Origin: Luteimonas gilva
GTDB taxonomy: Bacteria; Pseudomonadota; Gammaproteobacteria; Xanthomonadales; Xanthomonadaceae
Direction: 5' to 3'
Assembly (NCBI RefSeq): GCF_005239095.1
Contig: NZ_SZUA01000002.1
Location: 62,001 to 126,000, forward strand
DNA: 64,000 nucleotides
Below, piece after piece: positions 27,490 to 37,569 of this stretch. Both the position numbers and the translations under genes were made by a program. Numbering within the stretch: the first letter of the stretch is position 1; every line of letters starts with the position of its first letter. The notes beneath the pieces were generated by a model that saw only the letters and a list, made by a program, of their open reading frames with translations, ran no database searches and was not told where the DNA came from.

Positions 27490-29298
27490 ATGGCTTCGAA
27501 TCTTTCCGTCCGAGTCTTGCGCCTCGCAAGTCTATCCCTGTCCCTGGCCCTGTGCTTTGCGGCGTTCGCCGCGAATGCGCCCGCTCCCGCGCAGGCGGAA
27601 TCGGACATCTTGCAACGCGCTCTCGACTACTCGAGGCTGCCGGCGACGACCTCCGCCGTGGAACTGGACATGCGCGGACTCCGCTACACGCCCGATCAGG
27701 CGCGCACCGCCGACGTCGCCATCGCCAAGGTCGAAGCCAAGCAAACGGTGCTGATCGATCGCGACGGCAGATTCCGCTGGCGCACGCGCACCCTTTATCC
27801 GGGAAACATCGAGTTCGGTTTTCTGACGGTCGGGTCGGCGTCGGGGTCGGCCACCATCGACGAACTGAAATGGCGCGACGGCATCCAAATCGATCGCGAG
27901 ACGGCCGAAAGCTCGCGCGAAGACCATGCCGATCTGTTGTTCCTCGCGCCTGCGCTGTTGTTGCGCGACGCATCGGCGCGCGGCGCCAAGGTCGCGACCG
28001 AAGGCGCAAGCGCGACGGTCGCGTTTCAAGACGGCGCCGGCAGGGCCGCGACCCTGACCCTGGATCCGGCCAGCGGCCAAGTGCTCGCCGCGAGCGTCGG
28101 CCCGCGCAGTTACGCCTACTCCGAATACCGCGAAGTCGCGGGCCTGAGGCAACCCGGGCGCATCGAACAATCGCGGGACGGCAAGCTCAACTACGTTTGG
28201 AGCGACGTCTCGCTGCGCGCGGCCGCTGCGCCCGCCGCCGAATTCGTTTTGCCGCCGGGGTATGTCGAAAAGTCTTCGCCCGGTCCGCTGCGGGCCACGC
28301 CGCTCGGCGAAGGGGCGTACCGGATCGACGGCGCGCCCTCCGGTTACCACACCGGATTCGTCGTCGGCGACCGGAGCGTCGTGGTGTTCGATGCGCCGAT
28401 CGCTCCGGAAGAAGCGGCCAAAGTGAAGGCGGAGATCGAGCGCGCCGCGCCCGGCCGCCGCATCGCCTATGTGGTGGTGTCGCACGCGCATGGCGACCAT
28501 TTCGGCGGCTTGCCCGCTTACCTGGCGGACGGCGACGTGGAGGTCTTCGCCGGCGCCCATGCGGGCGTCGCGCTGAAGCGGAACCTGGGCGACAAGGCGC
28601 CCGCCAAGCTCACCGAGCTCGCAGCGCATCGCCGAATCGACCTGGGCGGCAAGCGCGTGGATCTCTATCCGATCGACAGCGGCCATTCCGAAACCATGTT
28701 GGTGGGCTATGCGCCCGAGTCGCGCACGGTTTTCCAGGGCGACCTGTTCTTTTTGCCCGAAGTCGGACCGGTGCAGGCGGCGTTCGCGGTGGGCGAAGAA
28801 CTCGCCGCTCTGATCGAAAGCCAACACCTGGACGTCGTCAACATCGTCGGCGTGCACGGACGCAGCGGCAAGCGTGCGGACCTGACCGAAGCCTTGCGCC
28901 TGCGCAAGGCGCAGGCGCGCCCGCCCGCAGCGGCCGCGAGCTGCGGAAATTCGTCCGATCCGGAAAAAGTCGTGCAGGCCCAGCTCGATGCCTACAACGC
29001 GCACGATCTGGACACCTTCGTCTCGTGCTATGCGGAAGGCGTCGCCATCCACAACCTCAGCAGTGATAAGCCGCCGCGCAAAGGCCTGCGCACTTTGCGC
29101 GAGGACTACCTCTTCCTCAAGGAAGCGCCCAAGGCCTACCGCGCCGAGCGCGCCAACCGCATCGTCAGCGGCCCGATCGTGGTCGACCACGAACTCATCC
29201 GCGGCTTGCCGCCGGAACGCGGCGTGCCCGAAGCGATCGCGGTGTACGAAGTGCGCGACGGCAAGATCCTCAACGTCTGGTTTCCGCCGCGGAAATAG
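27490..29298 (+). CDS. secreted metallo-beta-lactamase fold / SnoaL-like fusion hydrolase
   Basis: 602 residues. Signal peptide (1-36, APAQA); an N-terminal beta-rich region (about 40-260) like those in MBL-fold outer-membrane/periplasmic hydrolases; an MBL domain with HAHGDH (332-337), His399 (SGHSET), Asp418 (QGDLFF) and His456 (VGVHG); and a C-terminal SnoaL/NTF2-like domain (about 490-600, starting PEKVVQAQLDAYNAHDLDTF). The frame is open far upstream over the antisense kinase, but the signal peptide fixes the start at 27490 (an ATG at 27418 is possible). Substrate unknown. Confidence 0.82.
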   Translation: MASNLSVRVLRLASLSLSLALCFAAFAANAPAPAQAESDILQRALDYSRLPATTSAVELDMRGLRYTPDQARTADVAIAKVEAKQTVLIDRDGRFRWRTRTLYPGNIEFGFLTVGSASGSATIDELKWRDGIQIDRETAESSREDHADLLFLAPALLLRDASARGAKVATEGASATVAFQDGAGRAATLTLDPASGQVLAASVGPRSYAYSEYREVAGLRQPGRIEQSRDGKLNYVWSDVSLRAAAAPAAEFVLPPGYVEKSSPGPLRATPLGEGAYRIDGAPSGYHTGFVVGDRSVVVFDAPIAPEEAAKVKAEIERAAPGRRIAYVVVSHAHGDHFGGLPAYLADGDVEVFAGAHAGVALKRNLGDKAPAKLTELAAHRRIDLGGKRVDLYPIDSGHSETMLVGYAPESRTVFQGDLFFLPEVGPVQAAFAVGEELAALIESQHLDVVNIVGVHGRSGKRADLTEALRLRKAQARPPAAAASCGNSSDPEKVVQAQLDAYNAHDLDTFVSCYAEGVAIHNLSSDKPPRKGLRTLREDYLFLKEAPKAYRAERANRIVSGPIVVDHELIRGLPPERGVPEAIAVYEVRDGKILNVWFPPRK

Positions 29299-29329
29299 GC
29301 GCCGACGCCGCTCCTGCAAGAGGCGGAGA

Positions 29330-30718
<1,389 letters not shown>

Positions 30719-30734
30719 CTTCTCCCCGATTCGT

Positions 30735-30782
30735 TACCCACCTCCGCCGGTCCGCAACGGAGCGCTCGAAAGCCGGTGGGTA
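30735..30782. promoter_or_regulatory. inverted repeat upstream of the sigma-54 activator gene
   Basis: TACCCACC at 30735-30742 and GGTGGGTA at 30775-30782, a perfect 8-bp inverted repeat with 32 bases between, starting 17 bases upstream of the activator's ATG. Spacing suits an operator bound by a dimer pair or a looped site; binding is inferred only. Confidence 0.35.
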
Positions 30783-30892
30783 GTAGGGTGAACGCAGCCG
30801 ATGACCGAAACAGGACAAGCTGGCGATCAATCTGACGTTTCGATGACGCCAATCTGCGGCATGTTTCTTGCTGAGGCGCCGCAATCGGGCCC

Positions 30893-30980
30893 TTCGTAGA
30901 GTCGAGCCTGCTCGACTGCTCTTCGGCCAGATATCCGCGTGCGACGGGAAAAAGCAGTCGAGCAGGCTCGACTCTACGAA
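30893..30980. repeat. REPIN-like inverted repeat, GTAGAGTCGAGC family
   Basis: Perfect 28-base arms (30893-30920 and 30953-30980) with a 32-base loop, in the gap between fbp and the activator gene. It ends 7 bases from the fbp stop codon and could shape the fbp mRNA 3' end. Confidence 0.88.
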
Positions 30981-30987
30981 AAGCGGA

Positions 30988-32019
30988 TCAGGCCGGGTTG
31001 GCGTCGTGTTCGAGGTGATAGCGCGTCGCTTCGGCCACTTCCTTCTTCGAACCCAGGAACACCGGCACGCGCTGGTGCAATTGCGAAGGCGCGATGTCCA
31101 TGATCCGTTCGCGGCCGTTGCTGGCCGCGCCGCCGGCCTGCTCGACCAGCATCGCCATCGGATTGGCCTCGTACATCAGGCGCAGCTTGCCGGCCTTGCC
31201 CGGATCCTTGCGGTCCCAGGGGTAGATGAAGATGCCGCCGCGGGTGAGGATGCGGTGCACGTCGGCCACCATCGAGGCGATCCAGCGCATGTTGAAATCC
31301 TTGCCGCGCGGGCCTTCCTTGCCGGCCAGCAAGTCCGACACGTAGCGCTGCATCGGCGCTTCCCAATGGCGCTGGTTGGAGACGTTGATCGCGAACTCCT
31401 TGGTTTCCTCCGGCACGCGCATGCCTTTCTGGGTCAGCACGAAGCTTCCCTGCTCGCGGTCCAAGGTGAACGCGTGCGTGCCGTGGCCGATGGTCAGCAC
31501 CAGCATCGTGCTCGGCCCGTAGATGCAGTAGCCGGCGGCGACCTGTTCGCGCCCCGGCTGCAGGAAGTGCTCGTCGCCGGCCTGCTCCACGCCTTCGGGG
31601 CAACGCAGCACCGAGAAGATGGTGCCGACGCTGACGTTGACGTCGATATTGCTGCTGCCGTCCAGCGGATCGAACAGCAACAGATAGGCGCCGCGCGGGA
31701 ACGCGTCCGGGATCGGCTGGCTGTGGTCCATTTCTTCCGACGCGCAAGCCGCCAGATGCCCGCCCCAGGCGTTGGCTTCCAGCAGGATCTCGTTGCTCAG
31801 CACATCGAGCTTCTTCTGCGCTTCGCCCTGGACATTGATGCTGGCCGCGCCGCTGGCGATGACGTCGCCCAGCACCCCGCCCAATGCGCCCTTGCCCACC
31901 GCCACCGAAATCGATTTGCAGGCGCGCGCGACGACTTCGATCAGCAGGCGCAAATCCGGATTGACGTGGCCGGCGCGCTCTTCTTCGATCAGGAAACGGG
32001 TCAGGGAAATGGACGACAT
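30988..32019 (-). CDS. fbp: fructose-1,6-bisphosphatase, class 1
   Basis: Hydrolyses fructose 1,6-bisphosphate to fructose 6-phosphate in gluconeogenesis, in the cytoplasm. 343 residues; metal and substrate motifs are [63 protein letters not shown] and [16 protein letters not shown], all class 1 hallmarks. The start at 32019 gives [14 protein letters not shown], normal for the family. Confidence 0.96.
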   Translation of the reverse strand: MSSISLTRFLIEEERAGHVNPDLRLLIEVVARACKSISVAVGKGALGGVLGDVIASGAASINVQGEAQKKLDVLSNEILLEANAWGGHLAACASEEMDHSQPIPDAFPRGAYLLLFDPLDGSSNIDVNVSVGTIFSVLRCPEGVEQAGDEHFLQPGREQVAAGYCIYGPSTMLVLTIGHGTHAFTLDREQGSFVLTQKGMRVPEETKEFAINVSNQRHWEAPMQRYVSDLLAGKEGPRGKDFNMRWIASMVADVHRILTRGGIFIYPWDRKDPGKAGKLRLMYEANPMAMLVEQAGGAASNGRERIMDIAPSQLHQRVPVFLGSKKEVAEATRYHLEHDANPA

Positions 32020-32106
32020 GGCTCGGTTCGGCGATGGAAGGCCGCCATTGTCGCCGATCCGCGCAAAACGCGGCCCAACGGGATGTGCTGGAAACGTTTG
32101 CAGGCC

Positions 32107-33234
32107 TCAGCGCGCGGTTCGCCACCATGCTGCGGTCGCGGCGGATTCGCGGACCGATAGCGGTTGGCCGATCGCCGGCGTGGCGATCTCCACGCCGTGC
32201 GCCGCGGCCAGCGCGGTGATCCGATCCATCGGCTCGCGCCAACCGTGGAAAGCCAGATCGAAGGTGCCGTTGTGCACCGGCATCAGCCGCTTGCCGCGCA
32301 AGTCCAGATGCGCCTGCAGCGTCTGTTCGGGCTGCATGTGCACGTCGGGCCAGTCCTGGTTGTACGCGCCGCATTCGACCAAGGTCAGGTCGAATGGGCC
32401 GAACTTGTCGCCGATCGCTTTGAAGCCGTCGAAATAGCCGGTGTCGCCGCTGAAGAACACGCGCAGGCCGGCGCCCTCGATGACCCACGAGGCCCACAGC
32501 GTCGGATTCTCGGCGAACGGCGCGCGCCCGGAGAAATGCTGCGCGGGCGTGGCGGTGAAACGCATGCCGCCGACCGGAATCGAATCCCACCAGTCCAGCT
32601 GCAGCACTTTGTCCGCCGGCACGCCCCATTCGACCAACAGATCGCCGACGCCGAGCGGGGTCAGGAAATATTTCGTCTTCGGCGTGAGTTCCAGGATCGC
32701 GGCCTTGTCGAGATGGTCGTAATGATCGTGCGACAGGATCACGCCTTCGATCGGCGGTAGCTCGGCGATCGAGATCGGCGGCGGATGGAAGCGTTCCGGC
32801 CCCGCCCACTGCATCGGCGAGGCGCGGCGCGAGAACACCGGGTCGGTCAGCCAGAACGCATCGCCCAGCTTCAACAGCACGGTCGAATGGCCGAGGCGGA
32901 ACAGGCTGCCGTCGGGCGTCGCGCGCAGGATGTCGGGCGTGATCGCGGTCACCGGCAACGGCGCCGTGGGCACGGTGTCCTTGGGCTTGCCGAACAGGAA
33001 GCGCCAGGTCATGACGAAGGCATTGCCGCGCATCTTCGGCTGAACCGGATTGCGGAAAGCGCCGTCGCGATATTGCGGGGAGTCCGCGTAGTGCGCGGTG
33101 GTGGTGCAGGAGGAAAGCGTGGCGGTGGTCATGATCAGAATGGAAAGAGCGAGAAAGAAGCGCTTTGTAGAGCGGGGCTTGCTCCGCTGCTTTTCGCTTC
33201 GGCCGGAAGGGGATGCGGGCGAAAGCGATGGCAT
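32107..33234 (-). CDS. MBL-fold metallohydrolase, putative lipoprotein (RomA/NAPE-PLD-like)
   Basis: Metal-dependent hydrolase with HDHYDHLD, a downstream SGDTGY and a PVHNGTFDLAFHGW segment, as in the UlaG/RomA/NAPE-PLD-like group; substrate unknown. The N-terminus has a hydrophobic stretch FFLALSILIMTTATLSSC ending in a lipobox. The only ATG inside that stretch (33132) would leave too short a signal, so the start is put at ATG 33234, which lies in the loop of a REPIN-like repeat (33167-33270); neither has a good ribosome site. 375 residues from 33234. Start uncertain. Confidence 0.72.
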   Translation of the reverse strand: MPSLSPASPSGRSEKQRSKPRSTKRFFLALSILIMTTATLSSCTTTAHYADSPQYRDGAFRNPVQPKMRGNAFVMTWRFLFGKPKDTVPTAPLPVTAITPDILRATPDGSLFRLGHSTVLLKLGDAFWLTDPVFSRRASPMQWAGPERFHPPPISIAELPPIEGVILSHDHYDHLDKAAILELTPKTKYFLTPLGVGDLLVEWGVPADKVLQLDWWDSIPVGGMRFTATPAQHFSGRAPFAENPTLWASWVIEGAGLRVFFSGDTGYFDGFKAIGDKFGPFDLTLVECGAYNQDWPDVHMQPEQTLQAHLDLRGKRLMPVHNGTFDLAFHGWREPMDRITALAAAHGVEIATPAIGQPLSVRESAATAAWWRTAR

Positions 33235-33270
33235 GCGAGAGCAAGGGCAGCGGAGCAAGCCCCGCTCTAC
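33167..33270. repeat. REPIN-like inverted repeat, GTAGAGCGGGGC family
   Basis: Perfect 24-base arms (33167-33190 and 33247-33270) with a 56-base loop, between the GNAT gene and the MBL-fold gene. It underlies the 5' end of the MBL-fold reading frame. Related to 51948-52109. Confidence 0.85.
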
Positions 33271-33283
33271 GAAGCAGGGAGAA

Positions 33284-33814
33284 TCAGGCATTCGCGGAAG
33301 CGTCGCTGAGCAAGGTCGCGCCTGCCGGCAACACATAGCGAGTGGTTTCGATTCGCGTGGCCTGCGCGTTCGCGCCCGATGGGCGTCCCGCCAGACTCCA
33401 GGCCGGCGCTTGCCATTGCAGGTTCAGGCAGCCCAGCTTCGCCGCCAATTCGCGCGCCTGTTCCAGCAGTAGGCGATCGGCTTGGCCGGCGCGCCAGAGC
33501 GGGCGCACATGCCAAGGTTCCAATTGCAGGTAGTAGCCGCGTTCCAGCAGCGAAAAACCCACCGTCGCGGCCGCATAGCCGACGGCTTCGTCGCCGGCGC
33601 GCAGCAGCCAGGCCCAGGCGCGCAACGGCGGCTCGAAAAGGGCCTCGATCAATTCCATCGGATCCTGGCGCGCGCGGCCGTAGGGCAGGCGTTCGAAGGC
33701 CACGACTTCGGCGTGCTCGGCGCACAGCCGCAGCAGGTCGGGTATGTCGTCGCGATTTACCGGACGCACGGATAAGGGTTTCAAGCGCGACAGGGTCAAG
33801 ACTTCGGCGTTCAT
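33284..33814 (-). CDS. GNAT family N-acetyltransferase
   Basis: 176 residues from ATG 33814, which has GGAG six bases upstream (an adjacent ATG at 33817 and one at 33847 are in frame). GNAT layout: SVRPVNRDDIPDLLRLCAEH at the N-terminus, then a central strand pair (AWAWLLRAGDEAVGYAAATVGFS) and a motif A-like segment (AGQADRLLLEQARELAAKLGC) for the acetyl-CoA pyrophosphate. Substrate unknown. Upstream of the MBL-fold gene on the same strand. Confidence 0.72.
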   Translation of the reverse strand: MNAEVLTLSRLKPLSVRPVNRDDIPDLLRLCAEHAEVVAFERLPYGRARQDPMELIEALFEPPLRAWAWLLRAGDEAVGYAAATVGFSLLERGYYLQLEPWHVRPLWRAGQADRLLLEQARELAAKLGCLNLQWQAPAWSLAGRPSGANAQATRIETTRYVLPAGATLLSDASANA

Positions 33815-33978
33815 CATCGACTCCAGGATCAGGAAAGCGGCGCTCATGGCACGGCCAGCACAGCGGCGGTTAGCATCGGCAAGGCGATCAGGCGAGCGTG
33901 CGGAGACATCGGGGGGACTCCAGGCCTGCGGTCGCGGACGGTTTTCCGTAACCTGCGAAGCCAGCCTAGAAGGCCGGT

Positions 33979-33995
33979 TTTAAGAAGTTTTTAAT
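33979..33995 (+). promoter_or_regulatory. tandem hexamer box for a PmrA/QseB-type regulator
   Basis: TTTAAG-N5-TTTAAT fits the direct-repeat pattern YTTAAK-N5-YTTAAK bound by PmrA/QseB/ColR-type regulators. It lies 40 bases before the start of just such a regulator gene, so autoregulation is a reasonable inference. Confidence 0.55.
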
Positions 33996-34035
33996 TGCGC
34001 CGGCGCACAGTGACGGCATGGGCAACGAGAAAGGC

Positions 34036-34701
34036 ATGAATCTGCTGCTGGTGGAAGACGATGCGATGCTGGCCGACGCGCTGCGCGCCGGGCTGGAGCA
34101 GCTCGGCGCCAGCGTGGACTGGGCCGCCGACGCCGGCGCCGCGCGCACCGCATTGGTCGATCACGGCTACGACGCGGTGCTGCTGGATCTGGGCCTGCCC
34201 GGCAGTTCCGGACTGAGCGTGCTGTCGTTCTTGCGCGGACGTTACGACACCACGCCGGTGCTGATCATCACCGCCCGCGACAAGCTCAGCGACCGCATCG
34301 CCGGTCTCGACGCCGGCGCCGACGATTACATCGTGAAGCCCTTTCAGCCCGACGAACTGTACGCGCGCCTGCGCGCGGTCTTGCGCCGCAGCCAGGGCCG
34401 CGTATCGCCGGTGCTGAGCCATGCCGATGTCGCTTTGGATCCGGCCAAGCGCTTGGTCACCCGCGACGGCAAGCCGGTGCAAGTCAGCACGCACGAATTC
34501 CTCACGCTCATGCTGTTGCTGGAACGCCAGGGCAGGGTGACCACGCGCGAACAATTGGAGGAAGCGGTGTACGGCAGCTCCGGCACCATCGAGAGCAACA
34601 CCATCGCGGTCTACGTGCACCAGCTGCGGCGCAAGCTCGGCGAAAAGCTGATCGGCACCGTGCACGGCTACGGCTATCGCATCGGCGGGCCGCAACCGTG
34701 A
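34036..34701 (+). CDS. OmpR/PmrA-type response regulator
   Basis: 221-residue DNA-binding response regulator. Receiver domain (1-115): acidic pair in LLVEDDAML, phospho-acceptor in VLLDLGLPG, Thr in LIITAR and Lys in YIVKPFQPDEL. Winged-helix C-terminus (about 130-221) with STHEFLTLMLLLERQG and VYVHQLRRKLG...TVHGYGYRI. The start at 34036 (MNLLLVEDD) has GAGAAAGG before it; ATG 34018 would add six residues. Its stop overlaps the kinase start by 4 bases. Confidence 0.92.
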   Translation: MNLLLVEDDAMLADALRAGLEQLGASVDWAADAGAARTALVDHGYDAVLLDLGLPGSSGLSVLSFLRGRYDTTPVLIITARDKLSDRIAGLDAGADDYIVKPFQPDELYARLRAVLRRSQGRVSPVLSHADVALDPAKRLVTRDGKPVQVSTHEFLTLMLLLERQGRVTTREQLEEAVYGSSGTIESNTIAVYVHQLRRKLGEKLIGTVHGYGYRIGGPQP

Positions 34702-36131
34702 ACCGGGATTGGCGCGAACGCTTCCGCCAGCATCGCCGCTTTCGCGAGCGGCATTCGCTGCGTTGGCACCTGACCAAGGCGCTGCTGTTTTGCATCGTGC
34801 TCGCCTTCCTGTGCTGGAAGGGTTACCAGAGCTGGCAGCTGACCCGCGAACGCACCGGATTCTGGGATGCGTCGCTGCGCGAGATAGCGACCCAGATCCT
34901 GGATTCGATGCCCGACAATCTCGCGCTGCTGGCGCATACGGCCAAGCCGCCGCAACCGAGCGAGCGCCGCGACGATCAGAAGATGAGCTTCCAGATATGG
35001 GCCGCCGGCCGCAACGTCGTGCATTCCCCGGCCGCGCCGGTGATGGCGATGAAACCGGATTTCCGCGACGGTTTCGCCACCCGCCGCATCGACGGAGAGA
35101 CCTGGCGCGTGTACAGCGTCGCCGACGCCAAGCGCGGCATCATCGTCCAAGTCGGCCGCACCCAGGACATGATGGCCGAGGAGTTCAGCGGCTGGGTGCG
35201 GGTGGGTTTGATCGCCGCCGCGCAAGTGTTCGTGCTGTTCGGCTTGGTGGCGTGGCTGGTGATCGGGCGCTCGTTGCGCCCGGTGACGGCGCTGCGCAAA
35301 AAACTGCTCGAACGCCCGCCCCTGGATCTGACGCCGCTGCCGCTGGGGCCGATCCCGGCCGAATTGCAGCCGTTGGTGGAAGCCTTCAACCGCCAGCTGG
35401 GCCGCGTCGACGAAGCCTTGCAGCACGAACGCCGCTTCATCGCCGACGCCGCGCACGAATTGCGCACGCCCTTGGCCGTGCTGACCGCGCACGCCGACCT
35501 GGCGCTGCGCGCGAATACCATCGAAGAGAAGAACGCGGCGCTGCAGCGGCTCAACGCCGGCGTGCAGCGCAGCGCGCGCTTGTCCGAGCAATTGCTGGAC
35601 CTGGCGCGCTTGGACACGGCCGCCGACGGCGCCGAACGCGGTCCGGTGGATCTGTCCGAGCTGCTGGTGCTGCTGGTGCGCGACGTCGAAACCTTGGCGC
35701 GCCAACGCCGCCAGCGCATCACCCTCAACGCCGAGCCGGCGATCGTGACCGGCGATGTCGACCAGCTCGGCATCTTGTTGCGCAACTTGCTCGACAACGC
35801 GGTGCGTTACGCCGGCGAAGGCGGCACGATCTCGGTGTCGTGCGGACCGGCGTTGCGCGACGATGCGCCGGGCATCGTGCTGCAGGTGGCCGACGACGGC
35901 CCAGGCGTACCCGCCGCCGACCGCGAACGCATCTTCGACCGCTTCTACCGCGCGCCGAACGGCAACGGCCAGAGCCAGGGCGATCGCGGCAGCGGCATCG
36001 GTTTGTCGCTGGTCGCGCGCGCGGCGCGCAGCCACGGCGCGCGGATAGAAGTCGGCGACGGCATCGGCGGGCGCGGTTTGTCGGTGACGGTCTACTTCCC
36101 CTCCGCGGCGGAAAACGCGCCTGAGCCGTAG
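34698..36131 (+). CDS. two-component sensor histidine kinase, QseC/PmrB-type
   Basis: 477-residue inner-membrane kinase. Membrane helices at about 27-44 and 172-194 frame a periplasmic sensor domain of about 125 residues; then a HAMP-like linker, HisKA with RRFIADAAHELRTPLAVLTAH, and HATPase with N (LLRNLLDNAVRYA), G1 (VADDGPGVP), F (RIFDRFYR) and G2 (GSGIGLSLV) boxes. Translationally coupled to the regulator upstream. The signal is unknown; relatives respond to metals, cationic peptides or catechol-like compounds. Confidence 0.92.
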   Translation: MNRDWRERFRQHRRFRERHSLRWHLTKALLFCIVLAFLCWKGYQSWQLTRERTGFWDASLREIATQILDSMPDNLALLAHTAKPPQPSERRDDQKMSFQIWAAGRNVVHSPAAPVMAMKPDFRDGFATRRIDGETWRVYSVADAKRGIIVQVGRTQDMMAEEFSGWVRVGLIAAAQVFVLFGLVAWLVIGRSLRPVTALRKKLLERPPLDLTPLPLGPIPAELQPLVEAFNRQLGRVDEALQHERRFIADAAHELRTPLAVLTAHADLALRANTIEEKNAALQRLNAGVQRSARLSEQLLDLARLDTAADGAERGPVDLSELLVLLVRDVETLARQRRQRITLNAEPAIVTGDVDQLGILLRNLLDNAVRYAGEGGTISVSCGPALRDDAPGIVLQVADDGPGVPAADRERIFDRFYRAPNGNGQSQGDRGSGIGLSLVARAARSHGARIEVGDGIGGRGLSVTVYFPSAAENAPEP

Positions 36132-36203
36132 CCCGGGTAAGCGCAGCGCACCCGGGGCCATGTCGCGGCGTGTTCCCGGGTGCGCTGCGCTTACCCGGGC
36201 TAC
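36128..36203. repeat. REPIN-like inverted repeat, GTAGCCCGGGTAAGCG family
   Basis: Perfect 29-base arms (36128-36156 and 36175-36203) with an 18-base loop. It starts within the kinase stop codon and ends 9 bases before the DUF4010 gene. Confidence 0.88.
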
Positions 36204-36212
36204 ACTTCGGCC

Positions 36213-37463
36213 ATGGATTTCGAAGTCCATACGCTGCTGCAAGGCCTGCTGACCGCGCTGGGCGCAGGGCTGCTGATCGGCGTCGTGCGCGAGCGGCGCA
36301 AGGACGATCCCGAACACGGCCCCTCGGCCGCCGGCTTGCGCACGCATGCGCTGACCGCGGTATCGGCGGCGGTGGCTTGGCATCTCGGCGTGCCCGTCTT
36401 CGTGGCGGCGTTCGCGGCCGTGGCCTTGCTCGTCTTCGCCAGCTACAAACACAGTGCCGAAGGCGATCTGGGCCTGACCGGCGAAATCGCGCTGCTGTTC
36501 ACCGCGCTGCTCGGCGCATTGGCGATGCGCGCGCCCGCGCTCGCCGCGGCGCTTGCGGTGGTGGCCGCCGTGCTGCTGTACGCGAAAACAGCGATGCATC
36601 GCTTCGCGCGCGAAGTGGTCAGCGAGCGCGAATTGCGCGACGGTCTGCTGCTGGCCGCTTGCGTGCTGATCGTATGGCCGCTGCTGCCGCGAGAGGCGGT
36701 CGATCCGTGGGGCGTGCTGAAGCCGGCGGAATTGTGGAAGCTGGTGGTGCTGGTGATGGCCGCCGGGGTCGCCGGCCACATCGCCCAGCGTTTGGTCGGC
36801 GCACGTTTCGGCATGCCGATAGCGGGCTTTTTCGCCGGCCTCGCTTCGTCCACCGCGGCGGTCGCCGGTTTCGGTCAGCGCGCGAAGGACGATCCGGCAT
36901 CGCGGCGTTACGCGGTCTCGGCGGCGCTGTTGGCGAACCTGGGTTCGCTGCTGTTGTTGGCCGGCGTATTGGCGGCCGGCAATCTCGCGCTGCTGCGCGC
37001 GAGCGCGGTTTCGCTGGCCGCGGCGGCGTTGGCGTTGGCGGCGATCGCGGCCTTCGGCTTGCGGCACGCGCCGTCGGAACAAGCGCAACGCGGCGATTCG
37101 CAATCGCGCGCGTTCAAACTGAGCCACGCGCTGCTGTTCGCGCTGGCGGTGGCCGGTTTGCTCTTGCTGACGGCATGGTTGCGCGAATGGATCGGCGATC
37201 GCGGCGCGCTGTTGGCCGCGGCGCTCGCCGCGATGGCCGAACTGCAGGCCGCGGCCGTGGCGGTCGGGCAGCTCGCCGGCGCGCAGGCGCTCACGATGGC
37301 CGAAGCGCGATGGGGGATCGTCGCCTTGCTCGCGACCAGTTCGGCGGCGAAATCGGTGCTCGCTTTCCTCAGCGGCGGCGCCGCCTACGGTCTGCGCATC
37401 GCCTCAGGACTCGCGGCGATGACGGCGGCCGCGGCGATCGGCGCCGGGTGGGCGCCGAACTGA
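36213..37463 (+). CDS. MgtC/SapB and DUF4010 domain membrane protein
   Basis: 416 residues, nearly all membrane helices (about 11-12). The N-terminal quarter resembles the MgtC/SapB fold (ALGAGLLIGVVRERR, GLRTHALTAVSAAVAW, GLTGEIALLFTALLG); the rest is DUF4010 (AGVAGHIAQRLVGARFG, AGFFAGLASSTAAVAGF). ATG 36213 is preferred over 36180, which lies in the repeat arm. Transport function is inferred from the family; substrate unknown. Confidence 0.85.
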   Translation: MDFEVHTLLQGLLTALGAGLLIGVVRERRKDDPEHGPSAAGLRTHALTAVSAAVAWHLGVPVFVAAFAAVALLVFASYKHSAEGDLGLTGEIALLFTALLGALAMRAPALAAALAVVAAVLLYAKTAMHRFAREVVSERELRDGLLLAACVLIVWPLLPREAVDPWGVLKPAELWKLVVLVMAAGVAGHIAQRLVGARFGMPIAGFFAGLASSTAAVAGFGQRAKDDPASRRYAVSAALLANLGSLLLLAGVLAAGNLALLRASAVSLAAAALALAAIAAFGLRHAPSEQAQRGDSQSRAFKLSHALLFALAVAGLLLLTAWLREWIGDRGALLAAALAAMAELQAAAVAVGQLAGAQALTMAEARWGIVALLATSSAAKSVLAFLSGGAAYGLRIASGLAAMTAAAAIGAGWAPN

Positions 37464-37569
37464 GCCATTCAGCGCCAATGGTCTGAGCCATTCCGCCTGC
37501 TGACAGCAGGTTGGCAGCAGCGGGCCGCGATGCTGTCGGCGTGCGCTCCGCACGCAGCCAGGAAACAGC

